Part shown: positions 35,412 to 44,745 of the stretch, in pieces
Numbering within the stretch: the first letter of the stretch is position 1
How the letters are laid out: each line of letters starts with the position of its first letter
DNA from: Ruegeria arenilitoris
GTDB lineage: Bacteria > Pseudomonadota > Alphaproteobacteria > Rhodobacterales > Rhodobacteraceae
Assembly (NCBI RefSeq): GCF_013032855.1
Contig: NZ_WQDA01000002.1
Span: 372,001-436,000 of the forward strand
Length of the DNA stretch: 64,000 nt
Direction: 5' to 3'
Notes under the pieces: model-generated
The model's database searches: none
What the model was told of the DNA's origin: nothing
The model's input: only the letters and a program-made list of their open reading frames with translations
Translations under genes and position numbers: made by a program

Positions 35412-36403
35412 CACTCCACCCCCAAACCGTTCAGCCATTGCAGAATACCGGCCACCGTCGCATCGGTCTGCCCCGGCGACATCAGCCGTCCGGCAATGAC
35501 GTGCGATTGCGGGTCGTCACCCGACCCCATAGTTACGGTCCGAACGGTCGCAGGTGCCCCCCAGTCTTCTGCAACTTTGTGAGTCAGGTCGGGCCGAACC
35601 ACCTGATCGTCATCCGCGAACCAGAACAGAGCCGGCACCAGTGCGCCCGAAAAATCCAGCTCGTAGACGGTATCGACCAGAACAGACATCGGAACCACCG
35701 CCTCCCACGGATAAGAGGACGACCAATACAGGTTCTTTTCCGGATCAGGGCCCGACACCTCGCGGGTTTCCCCCATCAGCAACGGCAGCCAGCTGCGCGC
35801 CCAAGGCAGTGACGGTATCCAGGATCCGGCCGCCTGCACCCCGAAATTGGGCGAGATGAACACCATCCCGACCACGTCCTTGCTCAGTTCGGGGTCCAAC
35901 GCCGCGGCTGCCGCCAGGGTTCCCCCGGTCGAGGTCGAGATCACGATAACCTTGTCGCCCACGGCGCGGGCGGCGGCCAGGCCTTCGGCCATGTCCCGCA
36001 TCCAGCCCGAGGCCGTCCCTTCGGCCATTGCCAGCCCGTCGCGCCCGTGCCCCTGCAGGCGCGTATAGACCAGATTGGCCCCCAGCGCCTCAGCGATCCT
36101 GTCGGGCACCGGGCGGATTTCCTCGGACGAGGCCGAGAACCCGTGCACATAAAGCACCGAATAGGGCGCGCGCCGTTCTTTGAATCCGTCCTGCCAGATC
36201 ACCCGCTTTTCGACGCCCGGTACGATATCGTCATAGGCGGACTCGATGCTTTCGAAATAGACCTGAACCCCCTCGCCGAACTTGCGCGGATCGAACCGCG
36301 GGTGCAGATCCACCTCTTCGCGCGGGCCGAACCAGTAGATCAGCCCGCCGACCACCATCAACGCCAGCAAGGCCCGTCCGAGAAACCGCCCCAGCCGCCG
36401 CAT
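35411..36403 (-). CDS. Membrane-anchored alpha/beta hydrolase
   Basis: A 330-residue alpha/beta hydrolase with an N-terminal membrane anchor (about 8-23, LGRALLALMVVGGLIYWFG), so the catalytic domain probably faces the periplasm. VLYVHGFSASSEEIRPVPD supplies the oxyanion loop, Ser in VISTSTGGTLAAA is the nucleophile, and acid and His lie in FADDDQVVRP and DDPQSHVIAG. The start overlaps the preceding hydrolase stop by four bases. Substrate unknown. Confidence 0.82.
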   Translation of the reverse strand: MRRLGRFLGRALLALMVVGGLIYWFGPREEVDLHPRFDPRKFGEGVQVYFESIESAYDDIVPGVEKRVIWQDGFKERRAPYSVLYVHGFSASSEEIRPVPDRIAEALGANLVYTRLQGHGRDGLAMAEGTASGWMRDMAEGLAAARAVGDKVIVISTSTGGTLAAAAALDPELSKDVVGMVFISPNFGVQAAGSWIPSLPWARSWLPLLMGETREVSGPDPEKNLYWSSSYPWEAVVPMSVLVDTVYELDFSGALVPALFWFADDDQVVRPDLTHKVAEDWGAPATVRTVTMGSGDDPQSHVIAGRLMSPGQTDATVAGILQWLNGLGVE

Positions 36404-37152
36404 CAATTTGCCCCCATCACGTCGCGAACCGCATCCTCGATCAGCCCCAGGCATGGCCCGTCCGAGAACCGGTGATCCGCATCCTTGACCAGCAACAGCC
36501 GCATGTCCGGACCGCTGGCATGGTCGAGCAGCCGTACCGCCGTCTCGGTGGAAACCGCCGTATCCGCCGTGCCTTGCAGAAACCGTACCGGGAACGGCAG
36601 GTTCAACGGCGACCGCAAGACTAACAGCGTCCGGCCATCCTCGATCATCCGCTTGGTGATGATGTAAGGCTCCATGTAGTCCGAAGGCAGTTCAACATGC
36701 CCCACCGTCTCCAGCGCCTGTTTCTGTTCGTCGGTGAACGAGGCCCAATAGCCGTCCTCGGTGAAATCCGGCGCCGCAGCGATGGTGACCATCCCCGCGA
36801 TCCGCTCGGGCATGGCCCGCGCCAGCAACAGCGCCTGCCAGCCGCCCATGGACGAACCCACCACAATCAGCGGCCCTTCGGTCAGCGCTGAAACCGCCGC
36901 AACCGTGTCCTCATGCCAATCCCCGATGCACCCTTCCTCGAACCGGCCGGAACTTTCGCCATGCCCGGAATAGTCGAACCGCAGATAGGCCTGCCCACGT
37001 GCCCGGGCCCAGTCCTCGAGATGCACCGCCTTGGTGCCCTCCATGTCCGACTTGAGGCCACCCAGAAAAACGACCGTGGGCCCCGCCCCATCGCTCTTGT
37101 GATAGGCCAGCCGCCGCCTCTGTGGCGTTTCCAGAAATGTCGTCGCTGCCAT
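36403..37152 (-). CDS. Alpha/beta hydrolase
   Basis: A 249-residue serine hydrolase of the prolyl-oligopeptidase-like small type. Nucleophile Ser is in VVGSSMGGWQALLLA, the acid in LQGTADTAVS and the His in DADHRFSD. YLRFDYSGHGESSGRF is a characteristic strand. The ATG at 37152 has GAGGG five bases upstream; an in-frame upstream start is less well placed. First gene of a translationally coupled set (hydrolase, hydrolase, VOC, M15-like). Confidence 0.86.
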   Translation of the reverse strand: MAATTFLETPQRRRLAYHKSDGAGPTVVFLGGLKSDMEGTKAVHLEDWARARGQAYLRFDYSGHGESSGRFEEGCIGDWHEDTVAAVSALTEGPLIVVGSSMGGWQALLLARAMPERIAGMVTIAAAPDFTEDGYWASFTDEQKQALETVGHVELPSDYMEPYIITKRMIEDGRTLLVLRSPLNLPFPVRFLQGTADTAVSTETAVRLLDHASGPDMRLLLVKDADHRFSDGPCLGLIEDAVRDVMGAN

Positions 37153-37371
37153 GAAACCCTCACTTGCTTTTCCAGCATCATGCACGCACCGCGCCCAAGT
37201 GCAATTCCCGCCCCTCCGTCATCTGGAGGCAGATATCCCGCGGCACGCTTGGAGCAGAGCCCTCTGCCCGCCAACGCTTGACACAGCCACCACCACCTGC
37301 CAAACGGACCCGACACCATAACCCGCAACCGGGCGTTCAGTGGGCGCCAAACCGACGAGGAGAGCCAGACC

Positions 37372-39330
37372 ATGGCCCTGGATTCAAAATCCGTCTCTCT
37401 TACCTTCCCCGATGGCAATTCCCGATCCTACGCGGCAGGCGTCACGCCGGCCGAGGTCGCTGCCGACATCTCCACCTCGCTGGCGAAAAAGGCCATCTCG
37501 GCCACCGTCAACGGCCAGCATTGGGACCTGCAGTGGCCCATCGAACAGGATGCCGAAATCGCTCTCCATACGATGAAGGACGAGGCCCAGGCCAACGAGT
37601 TGATCCGCCACGACTTCGCCCACGTGATGGCCCGCGCGGTGCAGGAAATCTGGCCCGACACCAAGGTCACCATCGGCCCGGTCATCGAAAACGGCTGGTA
37701 TTACGACTTTGACCGCGCAGAGCCCTTCACGCCCGAAGATCTCGGCCTCATCGAGAAAAAGATGAAAGAGATCATCAACAAGCGCGATCCCGTCACCACC
37801 GAGATCTGGGACCGCGAACGTGCCATCGCGTTCTACAAGGCCAACAACGAGCCCTACAAGGTCGAGCTGATCGAGGCGATTCCGGGTGACGAGCCGGTGC
37901 GCATGTATTGGCACGGCCATTGGCAGGACCTGTGCCGCGGCCCGCACCTGCAGCATACCGGCCAACTACCCGGCGACGCGTTCAAGCTGATGTCCATCGC
38001 CGGCGCCTACTGGCGTGGCGACAGCAACCGCCCGATGCTGCAGCGTATCTATGGCGTTGCCTTCACCGGCAAGGAAAAGCTCAAGGCGCACCTGCACATG
38101 CTGGAAGAGGCCGCCAAGCGCGACCACCGCAAGCTGGGCCGCGAGATGGACCTGTTCCACATGCAGGAAGAGGCCCCGGGCCAGATCTTCTGGCACCCCA
38201 ACGGCTGGACCATCTACACCCAGCTTCAGGACTATATGCGGCGTGCCCAGCACCGCGGCGGCTATGTCGAGGTCAACACCCCTCAGGTGGTCGACCGCAA
38301 GCTGTGGGAACGCTCGGGCCACTGGGACAAGTACCAGGAAAACATGTTCATCGTCGAAGTCGACGAGGAACACGCCCGCGAAAAGGCCGTGAACGCGCTC
38401 AAACCGATGAACTGCCCCTGCCACGTGGAAATCTTCAAGCAGGGCCTGAAATCCTACCGCGACCTGCCGCTGCGCATGGCCGAATTCGGATCCTGCGCGC
38501 GCTACGAACCCTCGGGCGCGCTGCATGGCATCATGCGGGTCCGCGGCTTTGCTCAGGACGACGCGCATATTTTCTCGACCGAGGACCAGATCGGCGATGA
38601 ATGTGCCCGCTTCATCGGGTTTCTGACCGATGTCTACAAGGATCTGGGTTTTGACAGTTTCAAGGTCAAATTCTCGGATCGCCCCGAACAGCGCGCCGGC
38701 TCGGATGAGGTCTGGGACAAGGCCGAAGAAGCCCTGCTGACCGCCACCCGCGCTGCGGGGGTCGAGCCGGAACTGAACCCCGGCGAAGGTGCTTTCTATG
38801 GGCCGAAGCTGGAATTCGTCCTGACCGACGCAATCGGGCGTGACTGGCAATGCGGCACATTCCAGGTGGATTTCGTCCTGCCCGAACGGCTGGACGCCAC
38901 CTATATCGGCGCCGATGGGGCCAAACACCGTCCGGTGATGCTGCACCGCGCCTGCCTGGGGTCGTTCGAACGGTTCATCGGCATCCTGATCGAAGAACAC
39001 GCCGGCAAACTGCCGTTCTGGCTGGCGCCGCGCCAGGTCGTCGTGGCCTCGATAACCTCCGAGGCCGATGACTATGTTCTGGAAGTGGTCGAAACGCTCA
39101 AGGCTGCCGGTGTCCGGGCCGAGGCCGACATCCGCAACGAGAAGATCAACTACAAGGTCCGTGAACATTCCGTCGGCAAGGTGCCGGTGATCCTGGCCGT
39201 CGGCCACCGCGAGGTCGAAGAGCGCACAGTCAGCGTCCGCCGCCTGGGCGAGAAGCAGACCCAGGTCCAGCCGCTTGACGCTGTAACAAAAGAGCTGGCG
39301 CACGCGGCAACGCCCCCCGATCTTCTGTAA
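37372..39330 (+). CDS. thrS: Threonine-tRNA ligase
   Basis: A 652-residue class II aminoacyl-tRNA synthetase. Domains in order are a TGS domain (1-65, [13 protein letters not shown]), the editing domain with [13 protein letters not shown] and its Cys/His site, the catalytic core with [11 protein letters not shown] (zinc Cys), [16 protein letters not shown] (motif 2) and [21 protein letters not shown] (motif 3), then the anticodon-binding domain. The length is that of full bacterial enzymes. The 219 bases upstream show no T-box, as expected for a proteobacterium. Confidence 0.97.
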   Translation: MALDSKSVSLTFPDGNSRSYAAGVTPAEVAADISTSLAKKAISATVNGQHWDLQWPIEQDAEIALHTMKDEAQANELIRHDFAHVMARAVQEIWPDTKVTIGPVIENGWYYDFDRAEPFTPEDLGLIEKKMKEIINKRDPVTTEIWDRERAIAFYKANNEPYKVELIEAIPGDEPVRMYWHGHWQDLCRGPHLQHTGQLPGDAFKLMSIAGAYWRGDSNRPMLQRIYGVAFTGKEKLKAHLHMLEEAAKRDHRKLGREMDLFHMQEEAPGQIFWHPNGWTIYTQLQDYMRRAQHRGGYVEVNTPQVVDRKLWERSGHWDKYQENMFIVEVDEEHAREKAVNALKPMNCPCHVEIFKQGLKSYRDLPLRMAEFGSCARYEPSGALHGIMRVRGFAQDDAHIFSTEDQIGDECARFIGFLTDVYKDLGFDSFKVKFSDRPEQRAGSDEVWDKAEEALLTATRAAGVEPELNPGEGAFYGPKLEFVLTDAIGRDWQCGTFQVDFVLPERLDATYIGADGAKHRPVMLHRACLGSFERFIGILIEEHAGKLPFWLAPRQVVVASITSEADDYVLEVVETLKAAGVRAEADIRNEKINYKVREHSVGKVPVILAVGHREVEERTVSVRRLGEKQTQVQPLDAVTKELAHAATPPDLL

Positions 39331-39352
39331 CAATCGGCACAGTCTTGCCGCC

Positions 39353-39380
39353 AATCCGGCCCCCAGCACGGGGCCGGATT
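39353..39380 (+). terminator. Hairpin downstream of thrS
   Basis: An 11-base-pair stem (AATCCGGCCCC and GGGGCCGGATT) with a 6-base loop, 22 bases after the thrS stop. It is followed by GAAACATTTC rather than a clean T run, so it may be a weak terminator or an mRNA-stabilising hairpin. Confidence 0.5.
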
Positions 39381-39400
39381 GAAACATTTCTGGATTTCCT

Positions 39401-39552
39401 AATTTATTACAGTGTGTTAACTTGCAAGGGGCATTAACGCTCCCTGACACAGCCGTGAGACACGGGCTCGTGAATTCAACAGAGCAGTGTCAGCCGTTAC
39501 CTTTGTCACTGTCACAAGCAGACATACGCAATCACGAAAAGGATTACCTGAG
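39401..39552 (+). promoter_or_regulatory. Leader of the bufferin operon with repeated elements
   Basis: The region before bufA has two TTAAC copies 17 bases apart (39417-39421 and 39434-39438), inverted CTGACAC (39444-39450) and GTGTCAG (39487-39493), and two GTCAC copies just downstream. AAAAGGA (39537-39543) is the ribosome binding site of the precursor gene. Bufferin operons elsewhere respond to metal stress, often through an ECF sigma factor, but I cannot assign -35/-10 boxes with confidence. Confidence 0.35.
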
Positions 39553-39855
39553 ATGTCGAACACCGCCAAAACCCTCGTAATCGCAAGCGCCGTTGCCGCA
39601 GCCGTTGCGGGCTCTGCAACCACCGCCGCCGCTCAGGCCAAAGAAAAATGCTATGGCGTATCGCTGGCAGGCCAGAACGACTGCGCCGCCGGACCGGGCA
39701 CCACATGTGCCGGCACCTCGACCGTGGATTACCAAGGCAACGCCTGGACGTTGGTCGATGCGGGCACCTGCGCCGACATCGAGCTGCCCAAATCCGCGGA
39801 CGGAACGCCCCGCAAAGGCTCGCTCGAGCCGCTGGAACGCGATCTGCCGGCATAA
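39553..39855 (+). CDS. bufA: Bufferin-type RiPP metallophore precursor (DUF2282)
   Basis: A 100-residue exported precursor of the DUF2282 family. A signal peptide (1-29, ending TTAAAQA) precedes a small core with four cysteines, Cys33, Cys44, Cys52 and Cys73, in the family pattern [17 protein letters not shown] and [13 protein letters not shown]...GTC. In bufferins characterised in Caulobacter, core cysteines are oxidatively modified by the BufB/BufC pair to thiooxazole-type heterocycles, and the exported product binds copper. The next three genes supply that machinery. An upstream in-frame start would add 22 residues and spoil the signal peptide. Confidence 0.88.
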   Translation: MSNTAKTLVIASAVAAAVAGSATTAAAQAKEKCYGVSLAGQNDCAAGPGTTCAGTSTVDYQGNAWTLVDAGTCADIELPKSADGTPRKGSLEPLERDLPA

Positions 39856-39928
39856 GGCACGGGAAGGAATGTCAGGGGCGGGCTAAACCAAACAGCCCGC
39901 CCTGTTTCTTGCTGAGAAGGATCACGCG

Positions 39929-40786
39929 ATGTTGGATGACGCCCGCAGAATGCAACGGCTGCCCGCCGCGCCCGGGGTCGGCTACAAGCCGCAGCACTAT
40001 GCCGAGATCCTTGACCAGCCCGGCCCGGTCGGCTGGCTGGAAATTCACGCCGAAAACTACATGGGCGACGGCGGCCGACCGCTGGCGCAGCTACGCCACC
40101 TGTCCGAACGGTTTCCCATTTCCGTGCACGGCGTGGGCCTGTCCATCGGTGGCGAAGGCCCGCTGGACGCCGAGCACCTGGCCCGCCTGAAGCATCTTGT
40201 GGGCTGGCTGAACCCGGCCAGCTTTTCGGAGCATCTGGCATGGTCCACCCATGACAGCCAGTTCCTGAACGATCTGCTGCCCCTGCCCTATACCGACGCC
40301 ACACTGGCCCGCATCTGCGATCATATCGACCAGGTACAGCAGACGGTGGGCCGGCAGATGTTGCTGGAAAATCCCTCCAGCTATCTCGCTTTTACCGAAA
40401 GCACGTGGTCCGAACCCGACTTCTTGCGCGAGGTTGCGCGCCGGACCGGATGTGGCCTGCTGTTGGACGTCAACAACGTCTTCGTCTCGGCCACCAATCT
40501 GAATTACAGCCCGCGGGCCTATATTGACGCCTACCCTCTGGACCAGGTTGGCGAGATCCACCTGGGTGGCCATGACGAGGATCAGGACGATCACGGCCAA
40601 CCCCTGCTGATCGACAGCCATGGCCGCGCCGTCGTCGATCCGGTCTGGGCGTTGCTGGATTATGTGCTCGACCAGTCGGGCCCCAAACCCGTGCTGATCG
40701 AATGGGACAATGACGTGCCCGACTGGCCCACCCTGCGCGCCGAGGCAGAACGCGCGCAATCCGCGCTGGACCGGATCCCGGCATGA
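39929..40786 (+). CDS. bufB: MNIO (DUF692) enzyme modifying the bufferin precursor
   Basis: A 285-residue multinuclear non-heme iron oxidative enzyme of the MbnB/DUF692 class, a TIM barrel. Metal-ligand motifs are all present: EIHAENYM (38-45), SVHGVGLSIG (65-74), SEHLAWS (100-106), LLENPSSY (145-152), LLLDVNNV (177-184), EIHLGGH (209-215), DSHG (229-232) and LIEWDND (256-262). It is expected to oxidise Cys residues of the adjacent DUF2282 precursor. It overlaps the next gene by four bases (ATGA). Confidence 0.92.
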   Translation: MLDDARRMQRLPAAPGVGYKPQHYAEILDQPGPVGWLEIHAENYMGDGGRPLAQLRHLSERFPISVHGVGLSIGGEGPLDAEHLARLKHLVGWLNPASFSEHLAWSTHDSQFLNDLLPLPYTDATLARICDHIDQVQQTVGRQMLLENPSSYLAFTESTWSEPDFLREVARRTGCGLLLDVNNVFVSATNLNYSPRAYIDAYPLDQVGEIHLGGHDEDQDDHGQPLLIDSHGRAVVDPVWALLDYVLDQSGPKPVLIEWDNDVPDWPTLRAEAERAQSALDRIPA

Positions 40787-41547
40787 GCGTCTCGCAATCA
40801 GAATTCCGGGCGGCCCTGCTGGATCCGACGGCTCCCGTGCCCGAGGGGTTGCTGGACGATCAGGCCCGCCCCGCCGGACGCCGCTTCAGCGTCTACCGCA
40901 ACAACGTGGCCGTGTCGCTGACCGAGGCCATGCACCAGGCATTTCCGGTCATAACCAAGCTGCTGGGTCCGCAGAATATGGACGGTCTGGCCGGGATCTA
41001 TCTGCGTCGGAACCCGCCTAGCTCTCCGCTGATGATGTTCTATGGCGAGAACTTCCCCGAATTCCTCGCCGACACCGAGCAACTGGCGCATCTTGGCTAT
41101 CTGCCCGACGTGGCACGGCTGGAGTTGGCATTGCGCCGGTCCTACCACGCCGCCGACAGCCAACCGATCGCGCCCGACGCGCTGGCCGCCCTGCCGCCCG
41201 AAGACCTGATGCAGGCCCGGCTGGGCTTTGCCCCGGCCATGCAGTTGATCCGATCCGACTGGCCCATCCACTCCATCTGGCGGTTCAACACCGAAGACGG
41301 CGCGCCAAAGCCTCAGCCCGGTGCGCAGGACGTGCTGATCACGCGCCCCGAATTCGACCCGTCGCCACACCTGCTGCCGCCCGGCGGGGTCGACTGGATC
41401 ACCGCCATGCAGGCCGGCCAGACCATTGGTCAGGCCTTCGAGGCAACCACCACTCGGACGCCCGCGTTCGACCTGGGTGCCACCCTGGCACTGCTGTTGC
41501 AGGGCAGTGCAATTACTTCAGTGACTATCGAAAGGCCGGAAACATGA
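40783..41547 (+). CDS. bufC: DUF2063 partner of the MNIO enzyme
   Basis: A 254-residue protein with the N-terminal DUF2063 domain (about 5-95, with RRFSVYRNNVAVSLTEAMHQAFPVI), the BufC/MbnC-type partner that recruits the precursor leader to the MNIO enzyme. The Pfam label as a putative DNA-binding domain is historical and does not fit this context. ATGA overlaps tie it to bufB and to the DoxX gene, so all are translated together. Confidence 0.9.
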   Translation: MSVSQSEFRAALLDPTAPVPEGLLDDQARPAGRRFSVYRNNVAVSLTEAMHQAFPVITKLLGPQNMDGLAGIYLRRNPPSSPLMMFYGENFPEFLADTEQLAHLGYLPDVARLELALRRSYHAADSQPIAPDALAALPPEDLMQARLGFAPAMQLIRSDWPIHSIWRFNTEDGAPKPQPGAQDVLITRPEFDPSPHLLPPGGVDWITAMQAGQTIGQAFEATTTRTPAFDLGATLALLLQGSAITSVTIERPET

Positions 41548-42071
41548 CTGCCCTGATCTCTATGCACAATTCCGCACTTGGAAAGCTGGACCACACCTCG
41601 AACTGGCTGACACCGACCGTGGCGCGGCTGACTTTCATAGCGGTTCTTCTGGTCTATTACTGGAACTCGGCCATGACCAAGCTGGGCAGCGGCTTTTTCG
41701 GGTTCCTGTTCCCCTCGGATGGGGCCTATGTCCAGATCTTCCCCAAGGCCATGGAGGCCGTCGGCTACGACAGCTCGCAGCTAGGGTTCTTTACCTGGCC
41801 CGTTGCCGTCGCCGGAACCTGGGCCGAATTCATCCTGCCTGCATTGCTTCTGGTGGGGCTGCTGACCCGCCTTGCCGCCCTGGGCATGATCGGGTTCGTC
41901 TGGGTCCAGACCTTCACCGATGTCACCGGGCACGGGGTCAAACTGGGCGGTCTGTTCGACAACACCATCACCCTGATGGATCAGCGGGTCATGTGGACCT
42001 TCCTCTTCGTTGTGATCGTGATCAACGGCGCGGGCCCGCTCTCGCTCGATCGGGTTCTGCGCCTGAAATGA
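41544..42071 (+). CDS. DoxX-family membrane protein of the bufferin operon
   Basis: A 175-residue inner-membrane protein with four predicted helices, DoxX/SURF4-like (ARLTFIAVLLVYYWNSAMTKLG near 27-48, and PALLLVGLLTRLAALGMIGFVW). DoxX genes commonly close bufferin-type operons; their role there is not settled, perhaps electron supply or membrane support of the modification. Its ATG overlaps the bufC stop by four bases. Confidence 0.85.
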   Translation: MTALISMHNSALGKLDHTSNWLTPTVARLTFIAVLLVYYWNSAMTKLGSGFFGFLFPSDGAYVQIFPKAMEAVGYDSSQLGFFTWPVAVAGTWAEFILPALLLVGLLTRLAALGMIGFVWVQTFTDVTGHGVKLGGLFDNTITLMDQRVMWTFLFVVIVINGAGPLSLDRVLRLK

Positions 42072-42072
42072 T

Positions 42073-42441
42073 CTAGAAATGCGCCTTGGGTTCGTCCGGC
42101 TTGCCCGCGGCGATCCCAAGCAGCCCCGCGACGCCGGCGAAGGCAATCGGGAACATGGTGAACACGCCGAAGCCAAAGGCATAGTACATCCCCGCCGCGG
42201 AAATCAGCAGAAGCACTCCCGCCACCAGCGCACGCGCATGCGCCATGGCCCCCCCGGCAATCGCCAGCAACGGCGCCAAAAGCGATGCTGTCTTGATAAG
42301 CTGGGGGTTTTCCACCTGCTCTGCCAACCCCTCGATCTCGCCGTAACGATCCACAAGCTCGACAAACCCGTACCCAAAAAAACCGACGATCATTCCGACC
42401 AGACCGGCAATGACACCCAATATCATGGCTGCGTTTCGCAT
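42073..42441 (-). CDS. Small membrane protein, unknown
   Basis: A 122-residue protein with three to four hydrophobic helices (about 5-28, 50-67, 70-88 and 90-110) and a short polar loop VDRYGEIEGLAEQVE. I do not recognise the family. It starts with a signal-anchor-like helix. AGGA is placed eight bases before the ATG. It converges on the bufferin operon, ending one base after its stop codon. Confidence 0.7.
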   Translation of the reverse strand: MRNAAMILGVIAGLVGMIVGFFGYGFVELVDRYGEIEGLAEQVENPQLIKTASLLAPLLAIAGGAMAHARALVAGVLLLISAAGMYYAFGFGVFTMFPIAFAGVAGLLGIAAGKPDEPKAHF

Positions 42442-42483
42442 GAAGTATTCCTGATTGTTGCGCCGGTTCAGATAGTCACCCGT

Positions 42484-42801
42484 TCAAGCAATGCCAAGGG
42501 CTGTGCGGGTTTGCGGGGTCCAGCCCAGGAACAAGTGCCCGTCACGTTCGATCAGCGGACGCTTCATCAGGGCAGGATGATCCGCCAGTAGTTCCAGCGG
42601 TGGTCGCGAGCGTTGATCGTCGTCCAATCCACGCCAAGTTGTCGAGCGGGTGTTGAGCAAGGCTTCGCCGAACTGGTCAAACGCTTTGGCCAACATCTTC
42701 GAAGGAACACCCGCACCTCGGACATCGATGAATTCGGCATCAGGCAGTGATTTCAGTGCCTTACGGCAGGTATCGCAGGTCTTCAGGCCAAAAAGGCGCA
42801 T
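42484..42801 (-). CDS. ArsC/Spx-family protein (YffB-like)
   Basis: A 105-residue thioredoxin-fold protein of the ArsC/Spx family. The start RLFGLKTCDTCRKALKSL carries Cys9 and Cys12 as a CxxC, and MKRPLIERDGHLFLGW is the family's central motif. The arsenate-binding Arg triad is incomplete, so a glutathione-dependent reductase of the YffB type is likelier than a true arsenate reductase. Confidence 0.82.
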   Translation of the reverse strand: MRLFGLKTCDTCRKALKSLPDAEFIDVRGAGVPSKMLAKAFDQFGEALLNTRSTTWRGLDDDQRSRPPLELLADHPALMKRPLIERDGHLFLGWTPQTRTALGIA

Positions 42802-43014
42802 GATGTATCCACTCCGGTCGTTGCAGCAATTTCGGGCAAAACGAATAGGTTAACCCAGTATTCCTTGATTTTTTACTTCACCGTGCAATGTTGAAAAAGG
42901 CGAAACACACAATTTACGCCGTCTCGTTCGTTCGGAACTGCGTGGGTTTGTGGTCGCTTTGACTATGCCCTGCCGATTTGCTGGGTGACGCGCAAGGAGA
43001 AGGAGACACGGGAA

Positions 43015-43221
43015 ATGCCAACCGGCACCGTGAAGTGGTTCAATACGACCAAAGGCTATGGTTTTATTGCCCCCGATGAAGGGGGTAAGGATGTGTTTGT
43101 GCATATCTCGGCCGTAGAACGATCCGGCCTGACCGGACTCGCCGACAATCAGAAAGTCTCGTACGAGTTGCAGGACGGACGTGACGGCCGCCAAATGGCG
43201 GCTGATTTGAAGCCATTGTAA
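43015..43221 (+). CDS. Cold-shock domain protein
   Basis: A 68-residue CspA-family single OB-fold RNA chaperone. TGTVKWFNTTKGYGFIAPDE contains RNP1 (KGYGFI) and DVFVHIS contains RNP2. The ATG at 43015 gives the standard length with AAGGAG upstream. The 213-base leader may hold a cold-shock type structured 5' UTR; I see no defined box. Confidence 0.92.
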   Translation: MPTGTVKWFNTTKGYGFIAPDEGGKDVFVHISAVERSGLTGLADNQKVSYELQDGRDGRQMAADLKPL

Positions 43222-43258
43222 AAGGGCCCGCCAACTGGCGGGTGCGACGAAACAAGGT

Positions 43259-43282
43259 CAACGGCCAATTGACAGGCCGTTG
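43259..43282. terminator. Hairpin between cspA-like gene and convergent gene
   Basis: An 8-base-pair perfect stem (CAACGGCC and GGCCGTTG) with an 8-base loop. A second stem, CCCGCC and GGCGGG, lies just upstream at 43227-43242. Neither is followed by a T run, so a bidirectional intrinsic terminator is only possible. Confidence 0.4.
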
Positions 43283-43303
43283 TCCACCCTCTTCCCGGAT
43301 AGT

Positions 43304-43612
43304 CTAACCTCGCGTCGGGTCGGCCTCGGTGCGGTTTGTCCAGTTATCGCCCATGGCCACAATGCAGGACGTCCCGGTCGCATAGGTTACGACAAGGGTC
43401 CAGTCACCGCGACGGCTGGTCCACACCTCCATGATCTGCTCGGGTCCCCGAACACCGGAGGCGGTCTGCTGCGCCCCGAATTGGTGGCGCAGTTTGTCAT
43501 GCATCCGCGCCGTGGGCTCACAGATCACCTCAGCGATTGGCGACTTTGCGTAGGCCGGCTGGCCCAGCAACAAAGCGATCGCCGCAGTTCTAAACATCAA
43601 GCTGAACGTCAT
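43304..43612 (-). CDS. Exported small protein, unknown
   Basis: A 102-residue protein with a signal peptide (about 1-22, LMFRTAAIALLLGQPAYA) and a mature region with two cysteines (VICEPTA and GTSCIV) that may pair in the periplasm. TLVVTYATGTSCIVAMGDNW resembles a conserved C-terminal strand of an uncharacterised roseobacterial family. ATG 43612 is preferred over a TTG two codons earlier. Confidence 0.68.
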   Translation of the reverse strand: MTFSLMFRTAAIALLLGQPAYAKSPIAEVICEPTARMHDKLRHQFGAQQTASGVRGPEQIMEVWTSRRGDWTLVVTYATGTSCIVAMGDNWTNRTEADPTRG

Positions 43613-43655
43613 GCCCAAAGTGTAACAGGATCATGACAATCCGAACAGGTGGCGA

Positions 43656-44567
43656 TCAGCCTTCGCGGATCACCGCTTCGAACTCGCGCCATTCGCGCGC
43701 GGTCATGCCCGAGTTTTCCTGCGTCACCTGCTCGCCCTTCAGCATCCGACGCAGCGCTTCGACCATCTGTGCCGACAGGTTGACCGCACCCAGGCGATAG
43801 TCTTCGAACGCCTTGTACGCGAACGGTACCCAGTCGGCCACGATCTTGCACATGGTTTCGGCATAGACGCGGATCTCGTATTGCGCATGCGGATCTGCCC
43901 GCAGGCGCAGGAAGTGGAACAGATTGTGCAGGTCCACCTTCCAATACCACTGCGTGTAGATGTTTGCCGGCAGGTTCATCCGCGCCAGTTCGCGCGCCAG
44001 ACCCTGCTGGCCATCCTGGCCGATCATCGCTTCGTAATTGTCGTAGCAGCGGGCGCTGTCGGCCTTGAGAATGTCCAGCACGCGCGCAGCCTCTTCGCCC
44101 TGCAGCGCCTCGCCCCGCCCCTGATTGTTGATCGCTGATTGCGCAGCCAATTGATCCGGCGCGGGAATGTAGAATTCCCGGTCAAGGATCGAATAACGGG
44201 CCGAGTATTCGTTCACGTTCGCCGTGCGGTGGCGGATCCACTGACGAGCCACGAAGACCGGCAGTTTCACGTGCAGTTTCACTTCGCACATCTCGAACGG
44301 GGTCGAGTGCCAGTGGCGCATCAGATAGCGGATCAACCCCTCGTCATTCTGTACGGACTTCGTACCTTTGCCATAGGACACGCGGGCCGCCTGGCAGATC
44401 GCAGCATCATCGCCCATATAGTCGATGACCCGAACGAATCCGTGGTCCAGAACAGGATGCGCAGTGTAGAGGTGCTGTTCCATACCCGGAGCCACAACAC
44501 GGCGGGTCGACTGCGTTTGTGCGCGTTGCTCTTCGATCTCGGCCAGTTGTTCGGCGGACAGCGGCAT
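43656..44567 (-). CDS. thyX: FAD-dependent thymidylate synthase
   Basis: A 303-residue ThyX making dTMP from dUMP with methylenetetrahydrofolate and FAD. The ThyX motif [15 protein letters not shown] (112-126) is complete. N-terminal and C-terminal extensions bring it above the 220-aa minimal enzyme, typical of alphaproteobacteria. ATG 44567 is chosen because GAGG lies eight bases away; an ATG two codons upstream is too close to it. The open frame reaches much further upstream without likeness. Confidence 0.95.
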   Translation of the reverse strand: MPLSAEQLAEIEEQRAQTQSTRRVVAPGMEQHLYTAHPVLDHGFVRVIDYMGDDAAICQAARVSYGKGTKSVQNDEGLIRYLMRHWHSTPFEMCEVKLHVKLPVFVARQWIRHRTANVNEYSARYSILDREFYIPAPDQLAAQSAINNQGRGEALQGEEAARVLDILKADSARCYDNYEAMIGQDGQQGLARELARMNLPANIYTQWYWKVDLHNLFHFLRLRADPHAQYEIRVYAETMCKIVADWVPFAYKAFEDYRLGAVNLSAQMVEALRRMLKGEQVTQENSGMTAREWREFEAVIREG

Positions 44568-44745
44568 GGACATACCTCGTTTTTGAAATGAGTCGCCGAC
44601 CACTATATATCGGCAACATCGGCACTGAAACCGCCATATGTGTGCTACGTCGCGCATTTTTCGGTTTCTCTGCGACCGCCCCCTCGACACGCCCCTGCAG
44701 CGCGCTAAGCTGCACACAATCATCAACACCGAAAGGATCACCGAG

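Noticed and set aside
37966..39450. A 494-codon open frame opposite thrS
   Set aside because: thrS is a complete, certain gene; long antisense frames are expected in high-GC DNA and this one has no family likeness.
42484..42801. True arsenate reductase ArsC
   Set aside because: The start is Spx/YffB-like with CxxC and lacks the complete arsenate-binding Arg set; no other ars genes are near.
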